DNA of 64,000 bases from an uncultured Bacteroidales bacterium (GCA_902800305.1 CADCDP010000015.1:33650-97649); one strand, 5' to 3'; counted from the first letter of the stretch, positions 8,464 through 17,136 are shown. A program made the numbers and translations. The notes: generated by a model from the sequence alone, not told the origin.

Positions 8464-9459
8464 ATGAAAAAGTTTCTTTTACAACTCATCGAGGGCAACA
8501 CCCTCACACAAGCAGACACCCACGAGATTATGCTCAACATCGTGGAGGAGAAGTATAACGTACAGCAGATTGCCGCCCTGCTGATGGCATTGCAGACACG
8601 TGGCGTAACCGTAGATGAACTGCTCGGTTTCCGTCAAGGACTGCTCGAAACAGGCAAGTATCTGGACTTCACCGAGTATGATACCCTCGACATTGTCGGA
8701 ACGGGCGGCGACGGCAAGAACACATTCAACATCTCCACTTGTTCTGCCTTCGTCATTGCAGGTGCGGGTTACAAGGTGACCAAGCACGGAAACGGTGGCT
8801 CATCCTCTGTGAGTGGTGCCAGCAATGTGTTACAAGGACACGGAGTGAAGTTCACCGATGACATCAACCTCCTGAAACGTTCTCTCGACGAAGCTGGCAT
8901 TTGCTACTTCCACGCTCCCCTCTTCGCCTATGGCATGAAGTTCGTAGGGCCAACCCGCAAGGCATTAGGTGTTCCCACTTGTTTCAACTTGCTCGGCCCT
9001 CTCGTCAACCCATGTCATCCAAAGAACTCCCTGCACGGCACAGCCAACCAAGCACAATTACGCCTTTACACCAACCTACACCAGCGCATCGGCGACAACT
9101 ATGGTGTCATCACTTCCTACGATGGCTACGACGAAATCTCAATCACAAGTGGTTTCAAAATCTGCACCAACGACTTCGAGAAAGTGCTCACACCCGTCGA
9201 TTTGGGTTTGAAGTACGTCAAGCAGATTGACATCTACGGAGGCGATACAGCAGAAGAAGCCCAAAAGATTTTTGACTCCGTATTGGAAGGCACTTCCACC
9301 GAAGCACAAAAGAACGTGATCATCGCCAACGCTGCCTGTGGCATCAGCATCATGGACAAGAACATCTCTATGGCTGACTCTGTGGCAATGGCACGAGAGT
9401 CTTTGGAAAGCGGCAAAGCCCTCCAAACCTTCAAGAAGTTCGTAGAACTAAACTCCTAA
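8464..9459 (+). CDS. trpD: Anthranilate phosphoribosyltransferase
   Basis: A 331-residue enzyme that transfers phosphoribose from PRPP to anthranilate. The PRPP loop VGTGGDGKNTFNIST (residues about 78-92) and the downstream KHGNGGSSS segment identify the family. Length is normal, with no fusion to TrpG (unlike enteric bacteria). It sits between trpG and trpC with spacers of 7 and 21 bases. Confidence 0.96.
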   Translation: MKKFLLQLIEGNTLTQADTHEIMLNIVEEKYNVQQIAALLMALQTRGVTVDELLGFRQGLLETGKYLDFTEYDTLDIVGTGGDGKNTFNISTCSAFVIAGAGYKVTKHGNGGSSSVSGASNVLQGHGVKFTDDINLLKRSLDEAGICYFHAPLFAYGMKFVGPTRKALGVPTCFNLLGPLVNPCHPKNSLHGTANQAQLRLYTNLHQRIGDNYGVITSYDGYDEISITSGFKICTNDFEKVLTPVDLGLKYVKQIDIYGGDTAEEAQKIFDSVLEGTSTEAQKNVIIANAACGISIMDKNISMADSVAMARESLESGKALQTFKKFVELNS

Positions 9460-9480
9460 CCCATCCACCCCATCAGACCC

Positions 9481-10281
9481 ATGCAAGATATCCTACAAGA
9501 AATCGTCGCATACAAGCGCATCGAACTCAAGCAGCAGAAAGCCATCATCCCCCCCACTATATTATATAATAATGTGGAACAACTGTTGGCCGATGGCACA
9601 CAGCCACGACGTTCCATGCGAGAGAGCCTTGCCACATCTGCCTCGGGCATCATTGCGGAGTTCAAACGCAAAAGCCCCTCGAAAGGATGGATTAAGGAAG
9701 AAGGAAAGCCCGATGTCATTCCTGCCTCATATAGTGAGAATGGAGCCAGCGCTGTCTCCATCCTCACCGATGAGAAGTACTTTGGTGGCAACCTGCGGTA
9801 CGTGCGCATTGCCCGTCCGACTGTCTCCTGCCCCATCCTGCGCAAAGACTTCATTGTGGATGAATACCAGCTGTATCAGGCCAAGATGGTAGGTGCCGAT
9901 GCTGTCCTGCTCATTGCTGCCGACCTGCAACAGATTGAGTGCCAGACACTGGCAAAGAAAGCACACGAACTGGGACTTGAAACCTTGCTCGAAGTGCATT
10001 CCGAGCCAGAACTGGAGTATGTGAGGGAGAACATCGACATGGTAGGCGTAAACAATCGGAACCTCGGCACCTTCCATACGGATGTGGCGAACTCCTATCG
10101 CCTTGCCTCCCTGCTGCCCAAGGACTATGTGCTTGTTTCCGAAAGTGGCATCAGCAATCCACAAACCGTTCGTGAACTCCGCGAAGCTGGCTTCCGTGGC
10201 TTCCTCATCGGCGAGACCTTCATGAAGACGCCCAATCCTGGTAAAGCCCTCGCCGACTTCATCGCTCAAGTGACCCAATAA
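9481..10281 (+). CDS. trpC: Indole-3-glycerol phosphate synthase
   Basis: A 266-residue TIM-barrel enzyme that closes the indole ring. EFKRKSPSKGWI near residue 60, LRKDFIVDEYQ near 120, GVNNRNLGTF near 185 and SESGI near 220 are the phosphate- and substrate-binding landmarks of TrpC. It is a separate protein here, not fused to TrpF. A short run of C and A/T-rich codons at 9547-9574 looks unusual but keeps the frame. Confidence 0.95.
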   Translation: MQDILQEIVAYKRIELKQQKAIIPPTILYNNVEQLLADGTQPRRSMRESLATSASGIIAEFKRKSPSKGWIKEEGKPDVIPASYSENGASAVSILTDEKYFGGNLRYVRIARPTVSCPILRKDFIVDEYQLYQAKMVGADAVLLIAADLQQIECQTLAKKAHELGLETLLEVHSEPELEYVRENIDMVGVNNRNLGTFHTDVANSYRLASLLPKDYVLVSESGISNPQTVRELREAGFRGFLIGETFMKTPNPGKALADFIAQVTQ

Positions 10282-10312
10282 CCCCGCTCACCCCATTAAA
10301 CACATTAAGCCC

Positions 10313-10933
10313 ATGATAGTGAAAGTCTGCGGAATGCGCGACCCTGACAACATCCGACAAGTGGATGCCCTGACATGTGTCGATTGGATGGGATTCATCT
10401 TCTATCCCCATTCGCCACGCTTCGTCAGCGAAGTGCCCACTTATCTGCCTCAGCATTGCAAACATGTTGGTGCATTCGTCAACGAACCTATACAAGATAT
10501 CCTCGCCCGTATCAAAGCCTTCGGTTTCCACCTCATCCAACTGCATGGAAATGAAACACCCGACTACTGCCAGCAGCTTCGTTCCTGCATCGATAAGGAC
10601 ATCCAAATCATCAAGATGATTCCCATCACCATCCCCTCCGACTTGGACGAAACCAAACGCTACGAAGGCATCGTCGATTACTTCCTCTTCGAAACCCGAT
10701 GCTCCATCTATGGAGGGTGTGGCCAACAATTTGACTGGAACATCCTGCAAGGTTATGAGGGACACACACCTTTCCTGCTCACAGGCGGCATCAAGCCCAC
10801 CGATGCCGAACGCATCAACGCCTTCCACCATCCTCAATTCGCCGGCATCGACCTCAACTCAGGCTTCGAGACCTCCCCTGCAATGAAAGACCCAGCACTC
10901 CTCCGCACCTTCCTCTCCCAAATCACCCATTAA
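10313..10933 (+). CDS. trpF: Phosphoribosylanthranilate isomerase
   Basis: A 206-residue TIM barrel starting VKVCGMRDPDNI, the conserved TrpF opening with the catalytic Cys. FVNEPI, QLHGNETPDYC and the C-terminal LTGGIKP and GIDLNSGFE segments fit the family. The reaction is the Amadori rearrangement of phosphoribosylanthranilate to CdRP. Spacers on both sides (31 and 33 bases) carry the CTCACCCCATTAA motif. Confidence 0.94.
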   Translation: MIVKVCGMRDPDNIRQVDALTCVDWMGFIFYPHSPRFVSEVPTYLPQHCKHVGAFVNEPIQDILARIKAFGFHLIQLHGNETPDYCQQLRSCIDKDIQIIKMIPITIPSDLDETKRYEGIVDYFLFETRCSIYGGCGQQFDWNILQGYEGHTPFLLTGGIKPTDAERINAFHHPQFAGIDLNSGFETSPAMKDPALLRTFLSQITH

Positions 10934-10966
10934 ACCCACTCACCCCATTAACCCCATCAAAAAACA

Positions 10967-11740
10967 ATGAACAGAATCAACCAACTCTTCGCCACCAAGC
11001 ACGAAAATATCCTGTCGATTTACTTCTGTGCAGGACACCCCACATTAGAAGGCACCGCCGACACCATCCGCACCCTCGAACAGAATGGTGTCGATATGAT
11101 TGAAGTCGGCATCCCCTTCTCCGATCCCATGGCCGACGGTCCCGTCATCCAAGACGCTGCCACCAAAGCCCTCCGCAACGGCATGACCCTCAAGAAACTT
11201 TTCTCCCAACTGGAAGGCATCCGTCCCGAAGTTCAGATGCCCCTCATCCTTATGGGGTACCTCAACCCCATCATGCAGTTCGGCTTCGAAGCCTTTTGTC
11301 AGCGATGCGTCGAAGTGGGTATCGACGGAGTCATCATCCCCGACCTCCCCTTCAAAGACTATCTGGAAGAGTACAAGCCCATAGCCGACCGCTACGACAT
11401 CCGCATCATCATGCTCATCACCCCCGAAACCAGCGACGAGCGCATCCGCTTCATCGACGAACACACAGATGGTTTCATCTACATGGTCTCCTCAGCCGCC
11501 ACCACAGGCGCCCAAAAGGAGTTCGGCGATGCCAAACAAGCCTACTTCTCGCGCATCAACAGCATGAACCTGAAGCATCCACGCATGATTGGCTTCGGCA
11601 TCAGCAACCGACAAACCCTCGAAGCCGCCGAGCGCAACGCTTCAGGAGCCATCATCGGCAGCAAATTCGTCAACCTTTTTGAAGAGACAGGCGATGCCGC
11701 CAAAGCGATGGATGCCCTGTTAGAAGCTTTGAGTCAGTAA
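10967..11740 (+). CDS. trpA: Tryptophan synthase alpha chain
   Basis: A 257-residue TIM barrel that cleaves indole-glycerol phosphate to indole, which is passed to TrpB. EVGIPFSDPMADGPVIQDA carries the catalytic Glu and Asp region, and GFGISNRQT is the phosphate site. It closes the operon. I find no convincing rho-independent terminator in the following 100 bases. Confidence 0.96.
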   Translation: MNRINQLFATKHENILSIYFCAGHPTLEGTADTIRTLEQNGVDMIEVGIPFSDPMADGPVIQDAATKALRNGMTLKKLFSQLEGIRPEVQMPLILMGYLNPIMQFGFEAFCQRCVEVGIDGVIIPDLPFKDYLEEYKPIADRYDIRIIMLITPETSDERIRFIDEHTDGFIYMVSSAATTGAQKEFGDAKQAYFSRINSMNLKHPRMIGFGISNRQTLEAAERNASGAIIGSKFVNLFEETGDAAKAMDALLEALSQ

Positions 11741-11816
11741 TCTAAGGTTCTCCTGACATAATCCGCATCAGGCATCCCCATCATCCTCATCTGACAAAAC
11801 AAAATACCTCTTTCTC

Positions 11817-11847
11817 TTGACAACGTCAAAAAAAATTCGTATATTTG
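11817..11847 (+). promoter_or_regulatory. Orphan Bacteroidetes promoter
   Basis: TTG at 11817-11819 and TATATTTG at 11840-11847 are spaced 20 bases apart, a full match to the -33/-7 consensus. No annotated-size gene follows; the product would be a small RNA or the 50-codon ORF that starts 14 bases later. Confidence 0.65.
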
Positions 11848-11860
11848 CATCAAATTAAGG

Positions 11861-12013
11861 ATGCCATCATGCCCTCACGGCTACGATAAAACTTTTTCCG
11901 CGAAGGCAAGGAGAACACCTTCAAATACAAGTAGGATTTGTATAAATATAAGAAGTATTTGTACAAATCCTACTTGTATTTGTGTAAATCCTTCTTATAT
12001 TCGTAAGTCGTAA
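11861..12013 (+). CDS. Possible small ORF made of four heptapeptide repeats
   Basis: A 50-codon frame starting MPSCPHGYDKTF. Its last 28 codons are four 7-residue units (NTRRICI, NIRSICT, NPTCICV, NPSYIRK) followed by Ser and a stop. It sits 14 bases after an orphan promoter. A similar arrangement occurs at 31288-31407 with quite different residues. No homologue is recognised. The frame may be a by-product of a 21-nt DNA repeat, so coding is uncertain. Confidence 0.3.
   Translation: MPSCPHGYDKTFSAKARRTPSNTSRICINIRSICTNPTCICVNPSYIRKS
11924..12007. repeat. Four-unit 21-nt array with interleaved inverted repeats
   Basis: Four 21-nt units run 11924-11944, 11945-11965, 11966-11986 and 11987-12007. 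Unit 1 is the inverse of unit 3 (a perfect 21-nt inverted repeat 11922-11942 with 11962-11982), and unit 2 is the inverse of unit 4 (11945-11955 with 11991-12001). This A-B-A'-B' order is the geometry of a pseudoknot in RNA. Confidence 0.85.
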
Positions 12014-12118
12014 CGAGCTAAGGGAAAAGGGGGACACGGGCGTAGAGTAAAAGTGGTTACGAGCAAGTGCCTAAAGAAGAAAAATCATAACGGAAAGAGT
12101 GAAAATAGGCGATTTCTC

Positions 12119-12149
12119 TTGGTGCTATGCGCATTTAGTCGTACCTTTG
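12119..12149 (+). promoter_or_regulatory. Promoter of the DUF4886 gene
   Basis: TTG at 12119-12121 and TACCTTTG at 12142-12149, spaced 20 bases, match the Bacteroidetes consensus. The ATG follows at 12235. Confidence 0.7.
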
Positions 12150-12234
12150 CACCCCGAAAAATAAAGTTCTCAATTGGGGGTAGTTTTATTGCCGCAACCC
12201 AAACAACCGAAATTTAACATTAAGTTCATTCAAG

Positions 12235-13344
12235 ATGAGACATTTTCTATGGGTATTGGCCATGATGGCTATCAGTATGCAGGGCTTGGCGCAAACCAAC
12301 GTCAGCTCGACGAAATCAAAACAACTCGCAAATAACAAAGTTACTACAACGGTAAAAAAGCCTGTGGCAACAGCTGTAAAAAAGCCTACAGCGACACAAG
12401 ATAAGAAACCTGTCACCACTCAGGACAAGAAGCCCACAACCACAACACCAGAGAAGAAACCAGCGACCACTGCCGCCACAACGACTCCTACCTGCGGATA
12501 CCTCTGCAATCCACCGCTCCCCTATCTGCCGGCCAAGCTCGACATCCTCTTCATCGGCAATTCTTTCTCCATCGATACGAGCACTGCCCTACCAGAGATT
12601 TTTAACTCGCTCGGAATCCGCAACGTGAATGTATATGTCCTTTACAAGGGTGGCTGCTCGATGAAACAGCACTACGAGTATTATAAAAGTGGTGAAAAGG
12701 TTTACGAGTTTTACCGCTACAACATTCTGGGCGAAACACAACTGGAAAAAACCACCAGCATCAACGACGTGATGCGCCGTTTCCCCTACGATGTGGTGGT
12801 GTTCCAGCAATATTCGCTCGATTCAGGCGACTACAACAGCTATGAGCCTTATTTGTCGAAGCTGATTCAGGCATACAACATCACGAAGATTGCTCAACGC
12901 ACCACTTTTGCCTTCAACGAAACATGGTCATACGCCTCCAACAACAAGAGCATCGCCAAGTATAAAACACCTGTCGATATGTGGAAAAACATCTGCAACT
13001 CCATCAAGAAAATGAAGGCCATATCAGGCATCGATGTCATCATCCCATGTGGAACGGCGGTACAGAATGCCCGCAGCGTTGAGGCTCTCAACATCGACAA
13101 CGAACTAACACGCGACGGGCTGCACATCAACCTCTATTCGGGTCGCTACCTATTGGCTTGCACCTTCTTTGAGAGCATTATCGCCCCCTGCCTTTGCCGA
13201 AGCCTTCGCGACGACATGACCATCTATGGGAAAAGTACCGACATCGGCCCCGTGAACAACTCCAACCGTCGTCAGTTACAGAACTGTGCCCGATTGGCAG
13301 TAGCCAACAATTACGAAATCAGCGAGTTTGCGAGTGCAGAGTGA
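12235..13344 (+). CDS. DUF4886 (SGNH-hydrolase-like) secreted protein with KKP-repeat linker
   Basis: A 369-residue secreted protein. Residues 1-20 are a signal peptide ending GLAQ. Residues 30-82 form a low-complexity linker with about seven KKPxxT-type units. From about 98 the DUF4886 domain starts with DILFIGNSFS, the block I serine motif of SGNH hydrolases; DGLHI near 298 supplies the Asp and His pair. Family members are predicted esterases acting on glycans. The linker probably tethers the domain to the envelope or spans peptidoglycan. The last nine codons belong to a 31-nt sequence duplicated just after the stop. Confidence 0.8.
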   Translation: MRHFLWVLAMMAISMQGLAQTNVSSTKSKQLANNKVTTTVKKPVATAVKKPTATQDKKPVTTQDKKPTTTTPEKKPATTAATTTPTCGYLCNPPLPYLPAKLDILFIGNSFSIDTSTALPEIFNSLGIRNVNVYVLYKGGCSMKQHYEYYKSGEKVYEFYRYNILGETQLEKTTSINDVMRRFPYDVVVFQQYSLDSGDYNSYEPYLSKLIQAYNITKIAQRTTFAFNETWSYASNNKSIAKYKTPVDMWKNICNSIKKMKAISGIDVIIPCGTAVQNARSVEALNIDNELTRDGLHINLYSGRYLLACTFFESIIAPCLCRSLRDDMTIYGKSTDIGPVNNSNRRQLQNCARLAVANNYEISEFASAE

Positions 13345-13413
13345 TGCTTGTATCAGCTATGCCGAGCTTGAGCTGATTATGCAAATCAGCGAGTTTGCGA
13401 GTGCAGAGTGATG
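13316..13413. repeat. Duplicated 3' end of the DUF4886 gene
   Basis: A 31-nt sequence covering the final codons and stop (13316-13346) occurs again at 13383-13413, 67 bases on. The intervening bases and the following CAGC also partly match, so this is a recent tandem duplication of the gene end. Confidence 0.8.
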
Positions 13414-13495
13414 TTTATGTCAGCAAATCAACAAGTTTGCTGGGTAATAATGTTAAACATCATTAATAAACACGCATTTAGCGACCTTTCTTTCC

Positions 13496-13524
13496 TTTGG
13501 TTTCGGAGATAAAGGCTAACTTTG
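13496..13524 (+). promoter_or_regulatory. Promoter of the 13554 gene
   Basis: TAACTTTG at 13517-13524 with TTTG at 13496-13499; the 17-base spacing is slightly short. The ATG follows at 13554. Confidence 0.6.
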
Positions 13525-13553
13525 CAACATCTTATTGATAAAGAAACAGAAAT

Positions 13554-14045
13554 ATGAAGAAAATCTTATTCACCCTGCTTGTACTGGTAGCATCAGTGAC
13601 AGGCATTCAGGCACAAAGCCTCTACAAGACAGTTTACGAAAGAGCAACAGCTGTAGTCAACAATCCCGCATCGTCCGACGAAGAAATCCAAATCAACCAA
13701 TTCAAGATTACTGCCCTCAACTACATGTCTATGATGATCAAGAAACGTGGTCTGAAAAAGGACTCCTACTTCTACGACAGTCAGGCAGTGAACATGGCTT
13801 CGTTCATCACAGACTTTCTCGCTAATCTTGAGAATGCGCGTTCCATTTCTCCTGCCAAGCGCACCGAAATCCTGAAGATTTACACCGATGCCAGCAAGTA
13901 CAACCCCTTGTTTAAAGATACAGACAAAGAAAAGGTGAACTGCTATGTGGACGACAGATCCACGCAGACACCCTTCTGCCTTGATACGGATTGGGAAAAA
14001 GCATACGACCAAGCAACGACACTGGTCAAGGCTGCCATGAGATAA
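13554..14045 (+). CDS. Secreted protein of unknown function
   Basis: A 163-residue protein with a signal peptide (MKKILFTLLVLVASVTGIQAQ). The mature part is mostly helical, polar and rich in Lys, Asp and Tyr, with two Cys in the last third (VNCYVDD and TPFCLD). I recognise no domain. It has its own promoter and is followed by an inverted repeat and uxaA, so it is probably transcribed alone. The start is fixed by the signal peptide; a second frame overlapping it at 13535 is a shadow. Confidence 0.7.
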   Translation: MKKILFTLLVLVASVTGIQAQSLYKTVYERATAVVNNPASSDEEIQINQFKITALNYMSMMIKKRGLKKDSYFYDSQAVNMASFITDFLANLENARSISPAKRTEILKIYTDASKYNPLFKDTDKEKVNCYVDDRSTQTPFCLDTDWEKAYDQATTLVKAAMR

Positions 14046-14060
14046 ATTCATTAAACGTCA

Positions 14061-14127
14061 AATGTTCAATGTCAAATGTCAAATGTACTATTCCTTGCAT
14101 TTCACATTTGACATTTTACATTCAATC
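14061..14127. repeat. Inverted repeat of ATGTCAAATGT units before uxaA
   Basis: Several direct ATGTCAA-type units (14061-14088) face their inverse at 14104-14123 (CATTTGACATTTTACATT). It lies between two plus-strand genes and may end transcription of the upstream gene. It also creates a false 24-codon extension in front of uxaA. Confidence 0.6.
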
Positions 14128-14133
14128 GAAGAT

Positions 14134-15681
14134 ATGAAGACCATCAAGATTAACCCTGCCGACAATGTCGCAGTAGCCATCGAGGCACTCAAAGCAGGAG
14201 AAAACATAGAAGTGGAAGGACAAACCATCCGAGTCAACGACGATGTCCCCGTAGGTCACAAGATTTTGCTCTGCGACCTTGCCGAGGGAGAAAATGTCAT
14301 AAAATACGGTTACCCCATCGGCCACTTGAAGGAAAGTCACAAACAGGGCGACTTCATCTGCCATGACCACATCAAGACCAACCTTTCGGGACTGCTCGAC
14401 TATGAATACCACCCCGTTGACAAGACGGAGCTGACTAATCCTGCTTACGAAGAGTGGTTCCCGAAGGAACAACTCACCTTCCAAGGCTATCGCCGCAAAA
14501 ATGGCGAAGTGGGTATCCGCAACGAAGTGTGGATTGTCCCGACCGTCGGCTGTGTGAACGGCATTGTGAACCAGTTGGCCAGTCATCTGACCCATGAGCT
14601 GTACAATCCAGACTCTCCGCTTTGCCAGATGCTTCCAGCCGATGCAGAACGTCTGCGCATTGTCGCCTATCCCCATAATTACGGCTGTTCCCAGCTTTCC
14701 GACGACCACGAGAACACCCGAAAAGTGCTCCGCGACCTCGTGCTCCATCCCAATGCAGGTGCGGTGCTTGTGGTAGGGCTTGGCTGCGAGAACAACCAAC
14801 CCGACCAGTTCGAAGCGTTCTTGGGTGACTACGACCATGAGCGCATCCGTTTCATGGTCAGTCAGAAAGTGGAGGGCGACGAAGTAGAAGAAGGCTTGAA
14901 GATACTCCGTGAGCTTTATGCCATTGCTTCCCAAGACAAGCGTGAGACGATTCCGCTCTCCGAACTGCGAGTAGGGTTGAAATGTGGCGGTTCCGATGGC
15001 TTCTCAGGCATTACGGCCAACCCCCTGTTGGGCGTATTCAGCGACTTTATCGTCAACCAAGGGGGAACGACCGTGCTCACCGAGGTGCCCGAAATGTTTG
15101 GTGCTGAAACCATCTTGATGAACCGTTGCGAAACTCCAGAGCTGTTCCAGCAGACGGTCTCGTTGGTCAACAACTTCAAGCAATACTTCCTTTCGCATGG
15201 CGAACCTGTGGGCGAAAACCCGTCGCCAGGCAACAAGGCCGGTGGCATCTCCACGCTCGAAGAGAAAGCCCTCGGATGCACCCAAAAATGTGGAAAGAGT
15301 GCGGTGAAGGGTGTTCTTCCATACGGCGAACGCCTTTCTGTGAAGGGACTCAACTTGCTTTCTGCTCCTGGCAACGACCTTGTGGCAGCTACGGCACTCG
15401 CTTCTTCGGGTTGCCACATCGTGCTCTTCACAACGGGACGTGGCACTCCCTTTGGCACCTTCGTCCCTACCCTGAAAGTGAGCACCAACAGTACGCTGGC
15501 TAAGAACAAACCTACGTGGATAGACTTCAACGCTGGCACCATCGTGGAAGGCGAGCCTATGGCGACGGTCTTCCATCGTTTCGTGCAGAAAGTCATCGAG
15601 ATAGCCAGCGGCGAACCCACTTGGAACGAGAAAAAGAACTATCAAGAAATCGCCATCTTCAAGAACGGCGTGACCCTCTAA
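14134..15681 (+). CDS. uxaA: Altronate dehydratase (UxaA family)
   Basis: About 515 residues from the ATG at 14134; the frame is open to 14062, but that part is only the inverted repeat. The N-terminal SAF domain (about 1-85) contains VPVGHKI and GYPIGH. The large UxaA C-terminal domain has NEVWIVPTVGCVN, HNYGCSQLSDDH, LGCENNQ and LKCGGSDGFSG, where the Cys and His residues bind iron. The enzyme dehydrates D-altronate to 2-keto-3-deoxygluconate in galacturonate catabolism. No uxaB or uxaC is nearby. A transporter follows, after a perfect hairpin. Another sugar-acid dehydratase of this family is possible. Confidence 0.88.
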   Translation: MKTIKINPADNVAVAIEALKAGENIEVEGQTIRVNDDVPVGHKILLCDLAEGENVIKYGYPIGHLKESHKQGDFICHDHIKTNLSGLLDYEYHPVDKTELTNPAYEEWFPKEQLTFQGYRRKNGEVGIRNEVWIVPTVGCVNGIVNQLASHLTHELYNPDSPLCQMLPADAERLRIVAYPHNYGCSQLSDDHENTRKVLRDLVLHPNAGAVLVVGLGCENNQPDQFEAFLGDYDHERIRFMVSQKVEGDEVEEGLKILRELYAIASQDKRETIPLSELRVGLKCGGSDGFSGITANPLLGVFSDFIVNQGGTTVLTEVPEMFGAETILMNRCETPELFQQTVSLVNNFKQYFLSHGEPVGENPSPGNKAGGISTLEEKALGCTQKCGKSAVKGVLPYGERLSVKGLNLLSAPGNDLVAATALASSGCHIVLFTTGRGTPFGTFVPTLKVSTNSTLAKNKPTWIDFNAGTIVEGEPMATVFHRFVQKVIEIASGEPTWNEKKNYQEIAIFKNGVTL

Positions 15682-15690
15682 ATCCTATAT

Positions 15691-15729
15691 GACCGATGGG
15701 GCATACAAGCCTTATATGCCCCATCGGTC
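15691..15729 (+). terminator. Perfect hairpin after uxaA
   Basis: A 15-bp perfect stem (15691-15705 with 15715-15729) around a 9-nt loop, starting 10 bases after the uxaA stop and ending 18 before the next ATG. No U run follows, so it may be a processing or mRNA-stabilising element as easily as a terminator. Confidence 0.6.
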
Positions 15730-15747
15730 CTAAGCCAAACAGGTAGC

Positions 15748-17025
15748 ATGAAAGCCCTTTCGCCCCTCTTCATTTTCCTCATCCTCTACCTCGCCACAAG
15801 CATTATCGCTCAGGACTTCTACAAAGTCCCCATCGCCGTGGCGTTTCTTGTCAGTTCCGTCTATGCACTACTGACGGTGAAGGGGACGATGAACGAGCGC
15901 ATCAAGGTGTTTGCACAGGGAGCGGGTAACCCCACGATGGTGCTTATGCTGGCCATCTTCATCCTGGCAGGAGCCTTTGCCGCCTCTGCCAAGACAATGG
16001 GAGCTGTGGATGCCACCGTGAATCTGGCACTGAAATACCTACCCGAACAAGCCATCCTGCCAGGCATCTTCCTCGCTTCCTGCTTCATCTCGCTCAGCAT
16101 CGGCACCAGCTGTGGCACCATTGCAGCCCTTACCCCTTTGGCAGTGGGGATTGCCCAGCAGTCGGGTATCAGCATTCCCCTGATGGTGGGTCTTGTGGTG
16201 GGTGGCACTTACTTCGGCGACAACCTCTCCTTCATCAGCGACACAACCATCGTAGCCACTCAGACACAAGGATGCAGCATGAAAGACAAATTCCGTGTCA
16301 ACGTCCGCATCGTGGCTCCCGTGGCGGTGCTCATGCTCTTCCTCTATTTCTTTCTCGGAAGTAATATCAGCACCCCCACTGAAATCGACACCGTGAACTT
16401 TTGGCTCGTTCTGCCCTACATTGCGGTCGTCGTCCTTGCCATCTGCGGAGTTAACGTGCTGCTCACGCTCGGCATCGGCATTGCCCTTACAGGCACGGTC
16501 GGCATCCTCATGGGTACGTATGACCTTTTCGGTTGGTTCTCTGCCATGAACGAGGGTATGATGGGGATGGCAGAACTCATCATCGTCACGATTTTAGCAG
16601 GTGGAATGCTGGAAATCATCCGTTACAATGGTGGTATCGAACTTATCATCAAAGTCTTAACCCGAAAAATCGATGGCAAGCGTGGTGGCGAACTGGCCAT
16701 TGCCGCGCTGACCTGCCTCGTCAATGTCTGCACAGCCAACAACACCGTAGCCATCATCACTACCGGCCCTATTGCCAAAGACATTGCCCGACGTTTCCAC
16801 ATCGACCCTCGCCGTTCAGCCTCCATTCTTGATACCGCCTCCTGTTTTTCCCAAGGACTGCTCCCCTACGGTGCTCAGGTGCTCATTGCAGCCAGTCTTT
16901 CGGCCATCAACCCCATTACCATCCTACCCTACCTTTTCTACCCCATGCTCATCGGAGTGGCCTTGCTATTGGCCATCTTCTTCCGTTACCCAAGAAAGTT
17001 TGCTTCACGAACCATAGGAATCTAA
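15748..17025 (+). CDS. NhaC-family antiporter-like membrane protein
   Basis: A 425-residue inner-membrane protein with about eleven helices. It has the NhaC-type core: GTSCGTIAALTPLAVGIA, GGTYFGDNLSFISDTTIVAT and TANNTVAIITTGPIAKDIA, where charged residues lie inside helices. The family exchanges Na+ and H+, but members also carry organic acids, for example malate/lactate antiporters. Its place right after altronate dehydratase makes a sugar-acid or cation-coupled transporter plausible; the sequence alone cannot decide. It ends at a terminator shared with the convergent secreted-protein gene. Confidence 0.8.
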   Translation: MKALSPLFIFLILYLATSIIAQDFYKVPIAVAFLVSSVYALLTVKGTMNERIKVFAQGAGNPTMVLMLAIFILAGAFAASAKTMGAVDATVNLALKYLPEQAILPGIFLASCFISLSIGTSCGTIAALTPLAVGIAQQSGISIPLMVGLVVGGTYFGDNLSFISDTTIVATQTQGCSMKDKFRVNVRIVAPVAVLMLFLYFFLGSNISTPTEIDTVNFWLVLPYIAVVVLAICGVNVLLTLGIGIALTGTVGILMGTYDLFGWFSAMNEGMMGMAELIIVTILAGGMLEIIRYNGGIELIIKVLTRKIDGKRGGELAIAALTCLVNVCTANNTVAIITTGPIAKDIARRFHIDPRRSASILDTASCFSQGLLPYGAQVLIAASLSAINPITILPYLFYPMLIGVALLLAIFFRYPRKFASRTIGI

Positions 17026-17106
17026 GAAACATCTCTTTGTGCAAGTAAAGGTTTCTTAGTGCGAAACAAACATGCCCATAAGGGTTGCTTGCTTTCCCTA
17101 ACGAAA

Positions 17107-17136
17107 GCAGGGAACAGGATTTCTCCCGTTCCCTGC
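17107..17136. terminator. Hairpin between convergent genes
   Basis: GCAGGGAAC at 17107-17115 pairs with GTTCCCTGC at 17128-17136, followed by AAAAA on the plus strand. It can serve the minus-strand gene ending at 17160 and the plus-strand antiporter. Confidence 0.6.

Larger units (their letters stand above)
11741..12234. other. Gene-poor spacer after trpA
   Basis: This 494-base region holds a complete orphan promoter (11817-11847), a possible 50-residue ORF with the first 4x21-nt repeat array (11861-12013), a further 100 bases with no visible structure, and the promoter and 85-base leader of the DUF4886 gene. In the leader, CCCC at 12152-12155 could pair with GGGG near 12176. Confidence 0.6.

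Noticed and set aside
11924..12007. CRISPR array
   Set aside because: There is no spacer-repeat alternation; the units are contiguous, 21 nt, and half of them are inverted. The same holds for the 23-nt arrays. No cas genes are in the window.
14062..14133. 24-residue extension of altronate dehydratase
   Set aside because: It is translated from the inverted repeat of ATGTCAAATGT units and precedes the SAF domain start; the ATG at 14134 fits the family.
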